Origin: Sphingobacterium sp. UBA5670 | GTDB lineage: Bacteria > Bacteroidota > Bacteroidia > Sphingobacteriales > Sphingobacteriaceae | Direction: 5' to 3' | Assembly: GCF_002420705.1 (NCBI RefSeq) | Contig: NZ_DIIM01000003.1 | Span: 205,923 to 269,922 of the forward strand | Length of the DNA: 64,000 nucleotides | In this document: in pieces, positions 26,651 to 36,124 of the stretch | Position numbering within the stretch: the stretch's first letter is position 1 | How the letters are laid out: every line of letters begins with the position of its first letter | Translations under genes and position numbers: made by a program | The notes under the pieces: model-generated | What the model saw: the letters and a program-made list of their open reading frames with translations, nothing else | Databases searched by the model: none | Told to the model about the DNA's origin: nothing

Positions 26651-29167
26651 ATGACTAATTTAAAAAAAATCAAAAAACCGCTACTCTATGCTGGACTGGG
26701 CTTGGCTTTGTTAAGTCAGGAAGCCTATGCCCAGAAATCGAGTGCAATCGCAGATCAACTGCAACTCACCTGGAAGGTTAAAGACGGACAGAATATCCGC
26801 AAAAATCCGGTGTCCACGATTATCTTAAAGAACAAAGGTAAAAGTGCCATCAGACTTAACGACTGGAGCCTCTGGTTTAATTTCATCCGGTCTATTGATC
26901 CCGAGAAAGTAGATAATCGTTTTGCCATCGACCACAGAAATGGCGACCTTTTTCAAGTAAGCTTTAAGAAGAATAACTTTTTACTGAATGCGCAAGATAC
27001 CGTCCATATCGATTTCATCACAACTGGACTGGTCAACTATACCGACGGCCCTATCGGCCTCTATCTGAAAAATAACCAAACTGGACTTGCGACAAATATT
27101 TCAGATTATTCAGCGATTAAAACTGCACCTCAATCCGAAACTGAAAAGACCGATTACTACGCTTATAAATACACGCAAAACAAACTTAGCGAAGGCGTAG
27201 AAGAACAGCCCATTATTCCTTTGCCGAGTAGCATCAGCATCAACAATCAGGAAAAATTCAATGTATCTACAGGGACAAAGCTTTTCGTGGACAATGAATT
27301 TGCGAAGGAGGCAACTTTTCTGACAGATTTCCTGAGCACCTATTCAGGTATTAAGCTATCGACTTCTTCCGCCCAGGGAGGAGGCATTGAAATTGTCAAA
27401 ACCAACAACCTAAAGCCCGAATCCTATCGCTTGACGATCGGCGCTAAAGGTCTACGAATAGAAGCTTCCGATAAAGCGGGTGCATTTTATGCCATTCAAT
27501 CGCTAAAATCGCTGATCAATCATCGCCAATGGAATAAAACAACAAAATCGATCAACTTACCTTATGGCAATATTGAAGATAGCCCGCGCTATGGCTACCG
27601 TGGATTTATGCTGGACGCTGCCCGCAATTTCCATAGCAAGGCTGAGGTTTTAAGGCTATTGGATCTCATGGCTGCCTATAAGCTGAACAAGTTCCATTTC
27701 CACTTCATTGACGACGAAGGCTGGCGATTGGAAATCCCATCTTTACCTGAACTAACGGCTGTCGGAGCCAATCGTTCGGCTAATTTTGAAGATGGAAAAG
27801 CAATACAGTCTGCTTACGGATCTGGAGCGACGGCCAAATCGCATCAATTCTACAGTGTTGCCGATTATATCGAAATTTTAAAATATGCGCAGGCAAGACA
27901 TATCGATGTTATACCAGAGGTAGAAACACCGGGGCATGCTCGTGCAGCAATCAAAGCAATGCGTGCGCGTTTTGCCCATTACTCAAAACTTGGCGATCAG
28001 CAAAAAGCAGAAGAATTCTTGCTGGACGATGAAGCGGATAAATCCGTTTACAACTCTGCACAAAACTGGAATGACAATGTCATGAACCCGGCCCTGCCTT
28101 CAACGTATCACTTCCTGAGCAAGGTGATTGATGAAATCAAAGCAATTCATGAGCAAGCTGGAGTTCCGTTGAAAATTATCGATCTGGGTGGCGACGAGAC
28201 GCCAAGTGGTGTTTGGGAAAAATCGCCCAAAGTATTGGCCTTTATGAAAGAAAATAATATCGCCAATGTACTCGATGTATGGCCGCTGTATATTACCAAG
28301 ATTAATGCCCTTGTTCAAGAAAAAGGATTGACGATGTCAGGATGGGAAGAGATGGGCATGCGCAATAAAGGAAAAGGCATGGTTGTAAATGCCGATCTGG
28401 GAAAATCAGGCATTCACTTGAATGTGTGGAACAATCTCCCTGGCCAAGGACAGGAAGACCTCGCCTATCGATTGGCCAATGCAGGGTATAAAGTTGTTTA
28501 TACGAGTGCAGCCAATAACTACCTGGATATGTCTTGGGACCGTGATTTTGCCGATCCGGGGCACAGTTGGGTAGGTACGGTTAATCTGAATAGAACTTAT
28601 TCGTTCTCCCCTGAAAATTTCTTCATCAACTTACGGAAGGATGACACTGGAAAAGATCTTAAACCAGAAGCATATACCAATAAGGAACAGCTTACAGCTG
28701 AAGGGAAGAAAAACCTCCTCGGTATCAAAGGTGCTTTATGGGCAGAAAAGGTATCTACTGACCAACGTCTCGAAGAAATGGTATTTCCACGTTTAATTGC
28801 AATTGCTGACCGCGCGTGGGCACCCGAACAGACCTGGGAAAAAGGCGATTCTTTTGACGAAGCTACTTATCGTAAATCGTACTCCTCTTTTATCAAGAAA
28901 TTGGGTGAAGATGAATTGAGAAAACTGGATAGGATAAATGGCGGCTATACCTATCGGCTTCCAAAAATTGGAATTAAGAAAGAGGGCAACCAACTCCTTA
29001 TCAATACCGATTATCCCGGATTCAAAGTTTACTATAGCGACAACGGTAGTACGCCAACATTGAAATCTAAAACTGTTAGCGGCCCGATACCATTCCAGAC
29101 TGGCAAGAAATACTTATTTAAAGTATATGATGCCAATGGACGATCAGGTGACGTGATCAGCTATTAA
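26651..29167 (+). CDS. Beta-N-acetylhexosaminidase, GH20, multidomain
   Basis: A secreted exo-enzyme releasing terminal GlcNAc or GalNAc, 838 aa. It has a signal peptide (1-28), an N-terminal chitobiase-like carbohydrate-binding domain (about 30-160, LTWKVKDGQNIRKNP then LNDWSLWFNF), a GH20b domain (about 185-305) and the catalytic barrel (about 315-740). Asp515-Glu516 in GGDETPSG are the polarising and acid/base residues. The C-terminal chitobiase/hexosaminidase domain spans about 755-838 (GFKVYYSDNGSTPT). This layout matches chitobiases such as that of Serratia. It sits near NagB-LmbE, which handles the GlcNAc product. A strong hairpin follows. Confidence 0.95.
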   Translation: MTNLKKIKKPLLYAGLGLALLSQEAYAQKSSAIADQLQLTWKVKDGQNIRKNPVSTIILKNKGKSAIRLNDWSLWFNFIRSIDPEKVDNRFAIDHRNGDLFQVSFKKNNFLLNAQDTVHIDFITTGLVNYTDGPIGLYLKNNQTGLATNISDYSAIKTAPQSETEKTDYYAYKYTQNKLSEGVEEQPIIPLPSSISINNQEKFNVSTGTKLFVDNEFAKEATFLTDFLSTYSGIKLSTSSAQGGGIEIVKTNNLKPESYRLTIGAKGLRIEASDKAGAFYAIQSLKSLINHRQWNKTTKSINLPYGNIEDSPRYGYRGFMLDAARNFHSKAEVLRLLDLMAAYKLNKFHFHFIDDEGWRLEIPSLPELTAVGANRSANFEDGKAIQSAYGSGATAKSHQFYSVADYIEILKYAQARHIDVIPEVETPGHARAAIKAMRARFAHYSKLGDQQKAEEFLLDDEADKSVYNSAQNWNDNVMNPALPSTYHFLSKVIDEIKAIHEQAGVPLKIIDLGGDETPSGVWEKSPKVLAFMKENNIANVLDVWPLYITKINALVQEKGLTMSGWEEMGMRNKGKGMVVNADLGKSGIHLNVWNNLPGQGQEDLAYRLANAGYKVVYTSAANNYLDMSWDRDFADPGHSWVGTVNLNRTYSFSPENFFINLRKDDTGKDLKPEAYTNKEQLTAEGKKNLLGIKGALWAEKVSTDQRLEEMVFPRLIAIADRAWAPEQTWEKGDSFDEATYRKSYSSFIKKLGEDELRKLDRINGGYTYRLPKIGIKKEGNQLLINTDYPGFKVYYSDNGSTPTLKSKTVSGPIPFQTGKKYLFKVYDANGRSGDVISY

Positions 29168-29303
29168 TTCATCAGGATTCAAAATAATGAACGCTATTGG
29201 TGTAATAACGTCAAAAAAAAGTAGCCTAAATAACATCCATCACTTTAGGAGCCGGCTATTTGAGATAGCACTTAAGCGGATAAAGGCAAAATAGAATAAA
29301 AAT

Positions 29304-29329
29304 AGGGCAGTCCAGCGGTGGACTGCCCT
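29304..29329. terminator. Terminator between GH20 and TonB receptor genes
   Basis: An 11-bp perfect stem AGGGCAGTCCA / TGGACTGCCCT with loop GCGG. The T-rich tail is on the minus strand (ATTTTTATTC), so it ends the receptor gene best and may also stop GH20 transcripts. Confidence 0.85.
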
Positions 29330-29353
29330 TCTGTTTATATAGACTTTGTATCT

Positions 29354-31842
29354 TTAAAACTTATAACTCAATGCAACAGCTGCATTTCTTGGATCAATCT
29401 GATTAATAAAACCACCGCGGAAATATGAATTCAATCCAATCTCATTGGTGATATTATTTACAAAGACTTTCGCATCAAATTTGCGCCATTTGTAGCCTAC
29501 CTGCGCATTTAATGTGGTATACGCGGGCATATTGAAAGGTTCTGTACCATAATATTCGCCGTGTCCGTTCGGAGTTAAGCTATATTCATTGACAGGTCGG
29601 TCTCCAACATAATAGACTCCCGCACTTAAACTCAGGTTCCTAAGTGCTCCTTGATTAAATACATATTGTATCCATGCATTTGCCGTATGCTTTGGTGCAT
29701 TCATCGGTGCTGATCCATCCATATAGGAAGGCGAATTTTTATACCGTGCATCTAAATAAGCATAACCCAACATCACTGTCAAATTTTCCAATACACGGCC
29801 ATTCAATTCAGCCTCAATACCGTCACGTACCAGATCCCCGGCCTTAAAGTATAATCCTGTAGCAACATTAGTACCCGGCGTATACTCCGCATTGGTCAAG
29901 TTAGAGGTATAAATATGGAAATAGGTTAAATTGAAACGTAAGCGATTATTCAGCCAATCGGATTTAATTCCCCCTTCAAATTGCTCCGTTTTAGAAGCTC
30001 CTGCTGCTGTACCATCTGTTAATGGATTCGCAGCATTTCTTAAATTGGTTGAGTTTGTATAAGACCCAAATACATTGAAATTCTCAAACGGCGTAACAAT
30101 CACACCTGCCATTGGATTCCAGGCTGACTCTCGTTTATTACCGTTGGACGTGAAATCTTTTGTTGTGATTTCCGAATAACGTAAACCTAATACAGCCTTA
30201 ATGTATTTATTAAATTCAATCACATCCTGCCCCATAAATCCGATAGAAGAGTAATAACTCCGTACAGGAGTTCCGGCAGTATAGCTGATTTGCTTTCCTT
30301 TTCGCTGGTTGCCCAAAGAATCGACATAGACAACTTCCGACAGGTCATTTACCCAATCACCATGGATGTCAATAATGTCTATAACAGAACTATTTTGATC
30401 TGCCTTTTTCAAAAGGACATTTTTCTCCAGTGGGCTCAATTTTCCTGCAAAAGAAGTGGTTGTCGCATCTGCGATACGATAATCTACCCCTGCCTGAACT
30501 AAATGCTTTACTTTACCCGTATAAAGATCTTTTCCGATCAGGTCAAACTGGAACGTTTTATTCTTATCATCGCGCAGGTTTTTGCTCATGGAACGCGAGA
30601 ATGTATTATATTGTTTTGCATCATCTTTAATCAATGAAGATGATGATGACTGATTATCAACCTGATAAGATGAAGTAGCAATAGATGCTCTAATGCTCCA
30701 ACGATCGGTCAATTCATGATTGATCTGCGCCATAAAGCTCTTCATCTCCGTGTTATTATTGTCTGAATTGAAACCCAAAAACTTATTGTTTGGGACAACA
30801 TATAAAGCATTGACCCCTTGGGAAGGATTTAAATTGACAGCGGAATTAACCGGTGTACGATTATCGTTAAAATAATCCCCCTCCAGTGTAATTGTTGTCT
30901 TATCTGTCGGTTTCCAAGCCAAAGATGGGTTTAGATAGACACGGTTGGACGATACACTTTTGCGATAACTATCGCTGCGTTCATACGCTCCATCCATTCG
31001 AAAAGCTACAGTCTGTTTTTATCCAATACGGTTTGGAAATCAAAGGTCGGGCGGAATTGCCCCCAGCTTCCGGCACGTACACCAATCTCACCAGAGTTCG
31101 TAAAATTGGGCGTTTTAGTAACCACATTGATTACGCCCCCTGCATTACCGATATCGGTAATAACTCCCTGTGTAACCGCAGCAGAACCTTTAATCATTTG
31201 GATAGACTCCACACCCTGCATATCAACTACGCCGGACGCCGTCTGAAATTGGGAATCCATCCGCACGCCATTCTTCAATACAGGTACCCCTCTGAAACCA
31301 CGTGTTGACAAGGATTCTTTCACCCCACCATAAGAACCAAACAAGGTTACACCCGGAATATTTCTTACGGCATCAGTCAACGTAAGAATACCCTGGTCTT
31401 GAATCACCTTATTGGAGATAACAGAAATACTCTGAATCTGATCGGAAGGCTTCAATGGCATACGTGTAATCATTTCCAAGCCCTTTGGCTTTTTGTTGCG
31501 TTCACCAAACACTTCTACTTCATCAATAGCTTGCTCATTGCTAATCAGGATAATTGGGTCAATAACCACTTCACGGCTTGCTGAACTAAAAACATAATCA
31601 ATAGCCGTTGTCTGATAACCCATATAAGAGAATTTGATCACCATATTTTGGTGTACGCCATGTAGCCTAAAATGACCGCTATGGTCTGTCCGTACTTTTT
31701 TATCTCCTATTGAGACGGTTACTGAACCTAGTGGATTATTTTGACCATCAACAACTTTTCCTTTGACGATTCCCGAAGTCTGACCATATACTGTACCTCC
31801 GATTAAAAATGTAGAAGCAAGAGCTAGTAAGTGTTTGTCCAT
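29354..31842 (-). pseudogene. TonB-dependent (siderophore-type) receptor, split by a frameshift
   Basis: The 5' part (31006-31842, 278 aa) holds a signal peptide, a carboxypeptidase-like domain (about 25-95) and the plug (about 125-250: AVRNIPGVTLFGSYGG, STRGFRG, GGVINVVTKTP). The 3' part (29354-30997, 547 aa) is the barrel, ending GGFINQIDPRNAAVALSYKF. The frames join perfectly if one A is added in the run of five (plus-strand T at 31016-31020): the protein then reads TVLDKKQTVAFRMDGAYE. Intact length would be about 830 aa, normal for FhuA/FoxA-type receptors. It is either a real disabling mutation or a base-call error in a homopolymer. The substrate may be a ferric siderophore by family; its place between GH20 and NagB leaves a chito-oligosaccharide role open. 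Confidence 0.88.
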
Positions 31843-31860
31843 GTTAATAATTTGGGGTAA

Positions 31861-31930
31861 TTATTTTTATTAATTCTAAATAACAGAACAAAGGTATAAA
31901 AAATAAGTTATTTAGAATGATTAAAAATAA
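31861..31930 (-). promoter_or_regulatory. TonB receptor promoter inside a long inverted repeat
   Basis: TACCTTTG (31889-31896, minus strand) is a good -7 element. It lies in the 22-nt spacer of an inverted repeat whose arms (31861-31884 and 31907-31930) match at 22 of 24 positions, with an unbroken 12-bp core ATTCTAAATAAC / GTTATTTAGAAT. The geometry is that of a dimeric-repressor operator pair; an iron regulator such as Fur is a reasonable but unproven guess. Confidence 0.65.
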
Positions 31931-31966
31931 AAAAGCCCTGAACCACCTAAGGCTCAAGACTTTTTT
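31929..31966 (-). terminator. Terminator of nagB
   Basis: In minus-strand RNA a 16-bp stem forms with three G-U pairs (AAGTCTTGAGCC with GGTTCAGGGCTT) and a 6-nt loop, followed by TTTTTTATTTTT. The G-U pairs work only on this strand, which fits nagB termination. Confidence 0.75.
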
Positions 31967-31986
31967 ATTTATCTGGACAATTATTT

Positions 31987-33915
31987 TTAGTCAAATTTCC
32001 ATCTTACAAATGCTTCAATAGCTTCGTAGTTTGCTAGACCTAATTGGTCATATAAAGCTGCTGTTTCGCTTGTACGATCTTCAGCACGTACCCAGAATTC
32101 ACGTGGATCATCACCAGGGAATACAGGTAAATCCTTTTGAGATTGATGTTTAAAGATGGCTAAACGTTTGCGGTAAACTTCTTGTGGAGATAGAGGAACA
32201 GCCATTTGGATCTCATGAATTGGATATTCATGCCAAGCGCCTCTATATAACCATAACCAACAATCTTTGGTCCATTCATCTGTCTTGCTCAATCTGCTCA
32301 ATGCCTCAAACAGGATATCGAAACATACTTTGTGTGTACCGTGCGGGTCAGCAAAGTCACCTGCAGCAAATACCTGATGTGGTTTTACATGACGCAGCAA
32401 TTCCATCGTTTGTTGAATATCATCTTCAAAAGATACATTTTTTGAAAACTTTTGTCTATCGTAGAATGGTAGATCCTGGAAATGGATATTTTCATCTGGC
32501 AACCCCACCAAACGCGCTCCCGCGATTGCCTCACCTTTACGGATCAATGCTTTGATTTTACGAACAAGTTCAGTATCGATCTGATTTGGCTTTTTTGTTG
32601 CGAAAATTGCCCTTTCCTCATCATAAATCTGGCTGATCTGAACAGCTTCAGCCTCTGCTCCTATTTGTTTCGCTAAATCTTCAGCAAACTCGAGATAACG
32701 GACGACATCATCATCCCAAACCGCGGTATTACCACAAGTTTGGTAAGCAACATGGACATTGTGCCCTTGGTCGGCAAGGCGAATAAACGTACCGCCCATC
32801 GAGATCACATCATCATCAGGGTGCGGCGAAAATACAATCACATTTTTCTTCGCTGGATTGGCACGCTCAGGACGCTGTGAATCGTCTACATTGGGTTTAC
32901 CTCCCGGCCATCCAGTAATTGTATGTTGAAGTTCATTGAATATACGGATGTTGATATTATATGCAGGACCGGTCTCTGTCACCAACTTGGCCATACCGTG
33001 CGCATTATAATCTTCGTCTGTCAGTTTCAAGATTGGTTTTTTAATCTCCAAAGCTAACCAAACAACGGCCTTCTTAATTAGTTCAGGTGTCCAGGTAACA
33101 TCTTCTGCCAACCAAGGAAGATCAAATCGTGTCAACAAGGAAGCCGCAGCTTCATCAAGAATAAATTCAACGTTATCCGATAACTGAAGATAAGTGGCAG
33201 GAATCTCTGAGGAGATTTCACCCTCAACTGCTTTTTTTATGATCTCAGCCTTTGTCTCGGTCCAAGCCATTAAAATAATCTCTCTCGCTTTGAAGATTGT
33301 ACCTACTCCCATCGTAATCGCTTTTGTTGGTACATTTTCTTTTCCACCAAAAGCACGGGAAGCATCGCGACGGGTCAAATCGTCTAACGTTACTACACGG
33401 GTACCGGAGTTAGGCGCAGAACCTGGCTCATTGAAACCGATATGGCCTGTACGACCAATACCTAATAATTGAATATCTAAACCTCCCGCAGCTGTAATTT
33501 TCTGCTCGTAAGCCTCGCAGAAAGCATTTACTTGATCAGGAGCTAAGGTACCATCTGGAATATTTACATTTGCCGCATCGATATCGACATGATCGAACAA
33601 GTTTTTGTTCATAAATGTCACATAGCTCTGATCGGCATCAGGTTGCATAGGATAGTATTCGTCAAGATTGAAGGTAATCACGTTCTTAAAGCTTAAACCT
33701 TCTTCTTTGTGCAAGCGAATCAATTCTTGATAGACTTTTACTGGTGTGGCACCAGTAGCAAGGCCCAGAACAGCTTTCTCACCTTTCTCTTGCTTTGCAC
33801 GAATAATTTCAGCAATACGATTTGCAACGTTTTTCGAAGCTGAATTTTGATCTGGATAGACGCTCACAGGGACTTTTTCGAAGCGTGTTTCTTCCAATAA
33901 ATTTAATCTAGCCAT
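31987..33915 (-). CDS. nagB: Glucosamine-6-phosphate deaminase fused to a LmbE/PIG-L deacetylase domain
   Basis: 642 aa. Residues about 1-270 are NagB: VLGLATGATPVKVYQEL binds phosphate, NLDEYYPM holds the catalytic Asp, and GIGRTGHIGFNEPGS the catalytic His and Glu. It converts glucosamine-6-phosphate to fructose-6-phosphate and ammonia. From about residue 355 a second domain begins with NVIVFSPHPDDDVISMGG, the zinc site of LmbE/PIG-L N-acetylglucosaminyl deacetylases, and runs to the end. Such long NagB proteins are known in Bacteroidota. The second domain could deacetylate an N-acetylglucosamine derivative before deamination, but its activity is inferred. It is cytosolic, with its own promoter and terminator, near a GH20 gene. 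Confidence 0.93.
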   Translation of the reverse strand: MARLNLLEETRFEKVPVSVYPDQNSASKNVANRIAEIIRAKQEKGEKAVLGLATGATPVKVYQELIRLHKEEGLSFKNVITFNLDEYYPMQPDADQSYVTFMNKNLFDHVDIDAANVNIPDGTLAPDQVNAFCEAYEQKITAAGGLDIQLLGIGRTGHIGFNEPGSAPNSGTRVVTLDDLTRRDASRAFGGKENVPTKAITMGVGTIFKAREIILMAWTETKAEIIKKAVEGEISSEIPATYLQLSDNVEFILDEAAASLLTRFDLPWLAEDVTWTPELIKKAVVWLALEIKKPILKLTDEDYNAHGMAKLVTETGPAYNINIRIFNELQHTITGWPGGKPNVDDSQRPERANPAKKNVIVFSPHPDDDVISMGGTFIRLADQGHNVHVAYQTCGNTAVWDDDVVRYLEFAEDLAKQIGAEAEAVQISQIYDEERAIFATKKPNQIDTELVRKIKALIRKGEAIAGARLVGLPDENIHFQDLPFYDRQKFSKNVSFEDDIQQTMELLRHVKPHQVFAAGDFADPHGTHKVCFDILFEALSRLSKTDEWTKDCWLWLYRGAWHEYPIHEIQMAVPLSPQEVYRKRLAIFKHQSQKDLPVFPGDDPREFWVRAEDRTSETAALYDQLGLANYEAIEAFVRWKFD

Positions 33916-33944
33916 TTTATGGGTATGTTGATAAACGTGAATTA

Positions 33945-33952
33945 CAAATTTA
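33945..33952 (-). promoter_or_regulatory. -7 element of nagB
   Basis: TAAATTTG on the minus strand fits TAnnTTTG and would give a leader of about 25 nt. No proper -33 element is visible. Confidence 0.5.
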
Positions 33953-34056
33953 TAAAATTAGTACCTCAAGTTGAAGTAAAATTTTAATAAAGTAACTCAT
34001 TCTTAGCAATATTTTAAATAAAACCTTTTAGCTATAATTTTAGCCGAGAAATAGCC

Positions 34057-35205
34057 CTAAATCTTTTTCAGAATCTCAACTGCTTTCCATAACGTTTCGT
34101 CCTTTTTAGCGAAACAAACGCGTAAAACCTGCTGATTTGTAACCTCTTTATAGAACGCAGATAGTGGAATTGTCGCAATTTTGTGCTGCTCTGTCAGCAG
34201 ACAGGCAAACTCAAATTCCTTTTCCTCGCTAATAGCACTATAATCTATATTAAGAAAATAAGTCCCTTCGCAGGGAAGAATCTTAAACCGCGATTCCTTT
34301 AATCCGTCTTTCAGTAAATTTCTCTTCTGCTCAAAAAAGGCGGAAAGTCCCTTTACATAACTTAAATCACTCAAGTATTCAGCTATAGCAAACTGCATAG
34401 GGCTGTTGACACTAAAGACGTTAAATTGATGTACTTTTCTGAATTCTTGTGTCAGCAGGGCTGGCGCAATACAGTAACCTATTTTCCAGCCGGTTGTATG
34501 CAATAGTTTTCCGAAGGAGGCAATGACAAAGCTCCGCTCGCGCAAAGTAGGAATTCCTATAACGGATTGGGGCAGGACCCCATCAAAAACAATATGTTCG
34601 TACACTTCATCACTCAGCAAGAGTGTGCTGGTCCCTTCCAATAAGGCCCCTAACTTAATCAGCTCTTCTCTATCCAATACTTTTCCCGTTGGATTATTCG
34701 GATTATTGATGATGATCAACCGGGTTTTAGCATTCATTAATGTGGCCACATAATCCCAATCAATCCGAAAATCGGGTGCCAATAATCTTACAGGTACAAC
34801 TTTGCCTCCAAACAGCTCAATAGTCGGCGCATAACAATCATATGCAGGTTCAAATATAATAACCTCATCCTGCGGTCTAACAACGGTCGCAATAGCTGTA
34901 AAAATGGCCTGCGTACCTCCTGCGGTGATGGTCAGTTCCTCCGTTGCGTCAACCTCAACGTTATAAATCTCTTTGTATTTCCTGACTATCGCATCCCTTA
35001 GGGGCTGTGCGCCGATCATTGGTGCATATTGGTTATATCCCTTTTCCATAGCCTGAGCAACCAATTGGATCAACTTCGGATCGGTCTCAAAATCGGGAAA
35101 ACCCTGGGAAAGATTTAATGCCTGTTGCGCATTGGCCAGCGTGGTCATTTTGGTAAAGATCGTCGTGCCGACATGTGGAAGTTTAGAAGTTAGGTTGAAG
35201 TTCAT
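34057..35205 (-). CDS. Methionine/aromatic aminotransferase (class I, YbdL-like)
   Basis: A PLP-dependent aminotransferase of fold type I, 382 aa. It opens with SKLPHVGTTIFTKMTTLA and LNLSQGFPDFETD, shared by YbdL-type methionine aminotransferases and kynurenine aminotransferases. The PLP lysine is in SFGKLLHTTGWKIGY; NNPNNPTGKV and SDEVYEHIVFDG hold the cofactor-contacting residues; RVCFAKKDETL near the end has the substrate-carboxylate Arg. A likely role is the last step of methionine salvage (2-oxo-4-methylthiobutyrate to methionine). It is divergent from a tlpA-type gene, with 72 bp between starts. Confidence 0.9.
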   Translation of the reverse strand: MNFNLTSKLPHVGTTIFTKMTTLANAQQALNLSQGFPDFETDPKLIQLVAQAMEKGYNQYAPMIGAQPLRDAIVRKYKEIYNVEVDATEELTITAGGTQAIFTAIATVVRPQDEVIIFEPAYDCYAPTIELFGGKVVPVRLLAPDFRIDWDYVATLMNAKTRLIIINNPNNPTGKVLDREELIKLGALLEGTSTLLLSDEVYEHIVFDGVLPQSVIGIPTLRERSFVIASFGKLLHTTGWKIGYCIAPALLTQEFRKVHQFNVFSVNSPMQFAIAEYLSDLSYVKGLSAFFEQKRNLLKDGLKESRFKILPCEGTYFLNIDYSAISEEKEFEFACLLTEQHKIATIPLSAFYKEVTNQQVLRVCFAKKDETLWKAVEILKKI

Positions 35206-35246
35206 TTTTTGACATTTTATTAATCTACTAAATTAGTGGATTTTCT

Positions 35247-35254
35247 TATATTTG
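35247..35254 (+). promoter_or_regulatory. -7 element of the TlpA-like gene
   Basis: TATATTTG matches TAnnTTTG and lies 24 nt before the ATG at 35278. No TTTG is found at the normal -33 spacing. Confidence 0.5.
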
Positions 35255-35277
35255 TAAATATATATAAGAATAGTAAC

Positions 35278-35961
35278 ATGATAAAATACATCACACTACT
35301 TTTTTTGGTTCTGCCATTCTTCGGATCTGCACAGAAAAAGGAACTTACTAAAGAGGAGTACATCGCCCGAGTCAAGGCTGCTCCAGATTCGATCTCCACA
35401 TTGGTTGACTTACGCCGCGTTGGAGGTTACGATCCAGTGTATCCCGAGCTCCAGGCGCTCTATAATACATTGAGTAAAAATGTAAAGAGCTCCAATGAGG
35501 GAAAAGAGTTTCAAGATTATTTAAATACCTTAGAAACAGTTCAGATCGGAAAAATCGCCCCTGCATTTACGCAAAATGATACCAGCGGAAATCCGGTAAA
35601 ACTTTCAGATTTTAAAGGAAAATATGTGCTGCTTGATTTTTGGGCATCTTGGTGTCCGGATTGTCGGGTTGAAAGTCCAGATCTTGTAAAAACATACCAA
35701 CAGTTCAAAGGTGAAAACTTTGAAATATTGGGTATTTCCTTTGATAAGGACCGCAACTCATGGATTAAGGCCATTCATGCAGATAAATTACACTGGAGAC
35801 ATGTTTCGGATCTAAAACGCTGGCAGAATGATGTCGGAACATTATATGGCGTAAAATCTATTCCGCAGAATGTCCTGATTGATCCCTCCGGGAAAATTGT
35901 CGCGAAGAACTTACATGGTGATGCCTTGCGCACAAAATTGAAAGAAGTATTGAAAAAGTAA
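35278..35961 (+). CDS. TlpA-family periplasmic thiol-disulfide oxidoreductase
   Basis: 227 aa, with start Met at 35278 chosen for its signal peptide (MIKYITLLFLVLPFFGSAQ) and the -7 element just upstream. After a linker domain of about 70 residues, the thioredoxin fold begins at about 95 (IGKIAPAFTQNDTSGN). The redox motif Cys-Pro-Asp-Cys lies in FWASWCPDCRVE. The cis-proline is in YGVKSIPQNVLID. It probably reduces periplasmic disulfides, as TlpA or ResA does for cytochrome c maturation, but no cytochrome genes are near. It is monocistronic, with a strong terminator. Confidence 0.93.
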   Translation: MIKYITLLFLVLPFFGSAQKKELTKEEYIARVKAAPDSISTLVDLRRVGGYDPVYPELQALYNTLSKNVKSSNEGKEFQDYLNTLETVQIGKIAPAFTQNDTSGNPVKLSDFKGKYVLLDFWASWCPDCRVESPDLVKTYQQFKGENFEILGISFDKDRNSWIKAIHADKLHWRHVSDLKRWQNDVGTLYGVKSIPQNVLIDPSGKIVAKNLHGDALRTKLKEVLKK

Positions 35962-35983
35962 CATATAGACAATCAAGATCATT

Positions 35984-36019
35984 AAAAAGACCATGCATTT
36001 ACAAGAGCATGGTCTTTTT
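35984..36019 (+). terminator. Terminator after the TlpA-like gene
   Basis: A 13-bp perfect stem AAAAAGACCATGC / GCATGGTCTTTTT with a 10-nt loop. A second hairpin without T-run (TGTGTTCC-N6-GGAACACA, 36034-36055) follows before the radA stop. Confidence 0.9.
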
Positions 36020-36124
36020 AGTTTAACGAGGAATGTGTTCCTCAACGGGAACACACAGAATGATTATCCAAACAAATATGGCTATTCAACTATAGCCTGC
36101 ATTTCCATAGCATAGCCGTATTTC

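Noticed and set aside
31861..31930. Invertible promoter (phase variation) at the TonB receptor
   Set aside because: The spacer between the arms is only 22 nt, far too short for known site-specific inversion in Bacteroidota, and no recombinase gene is near.
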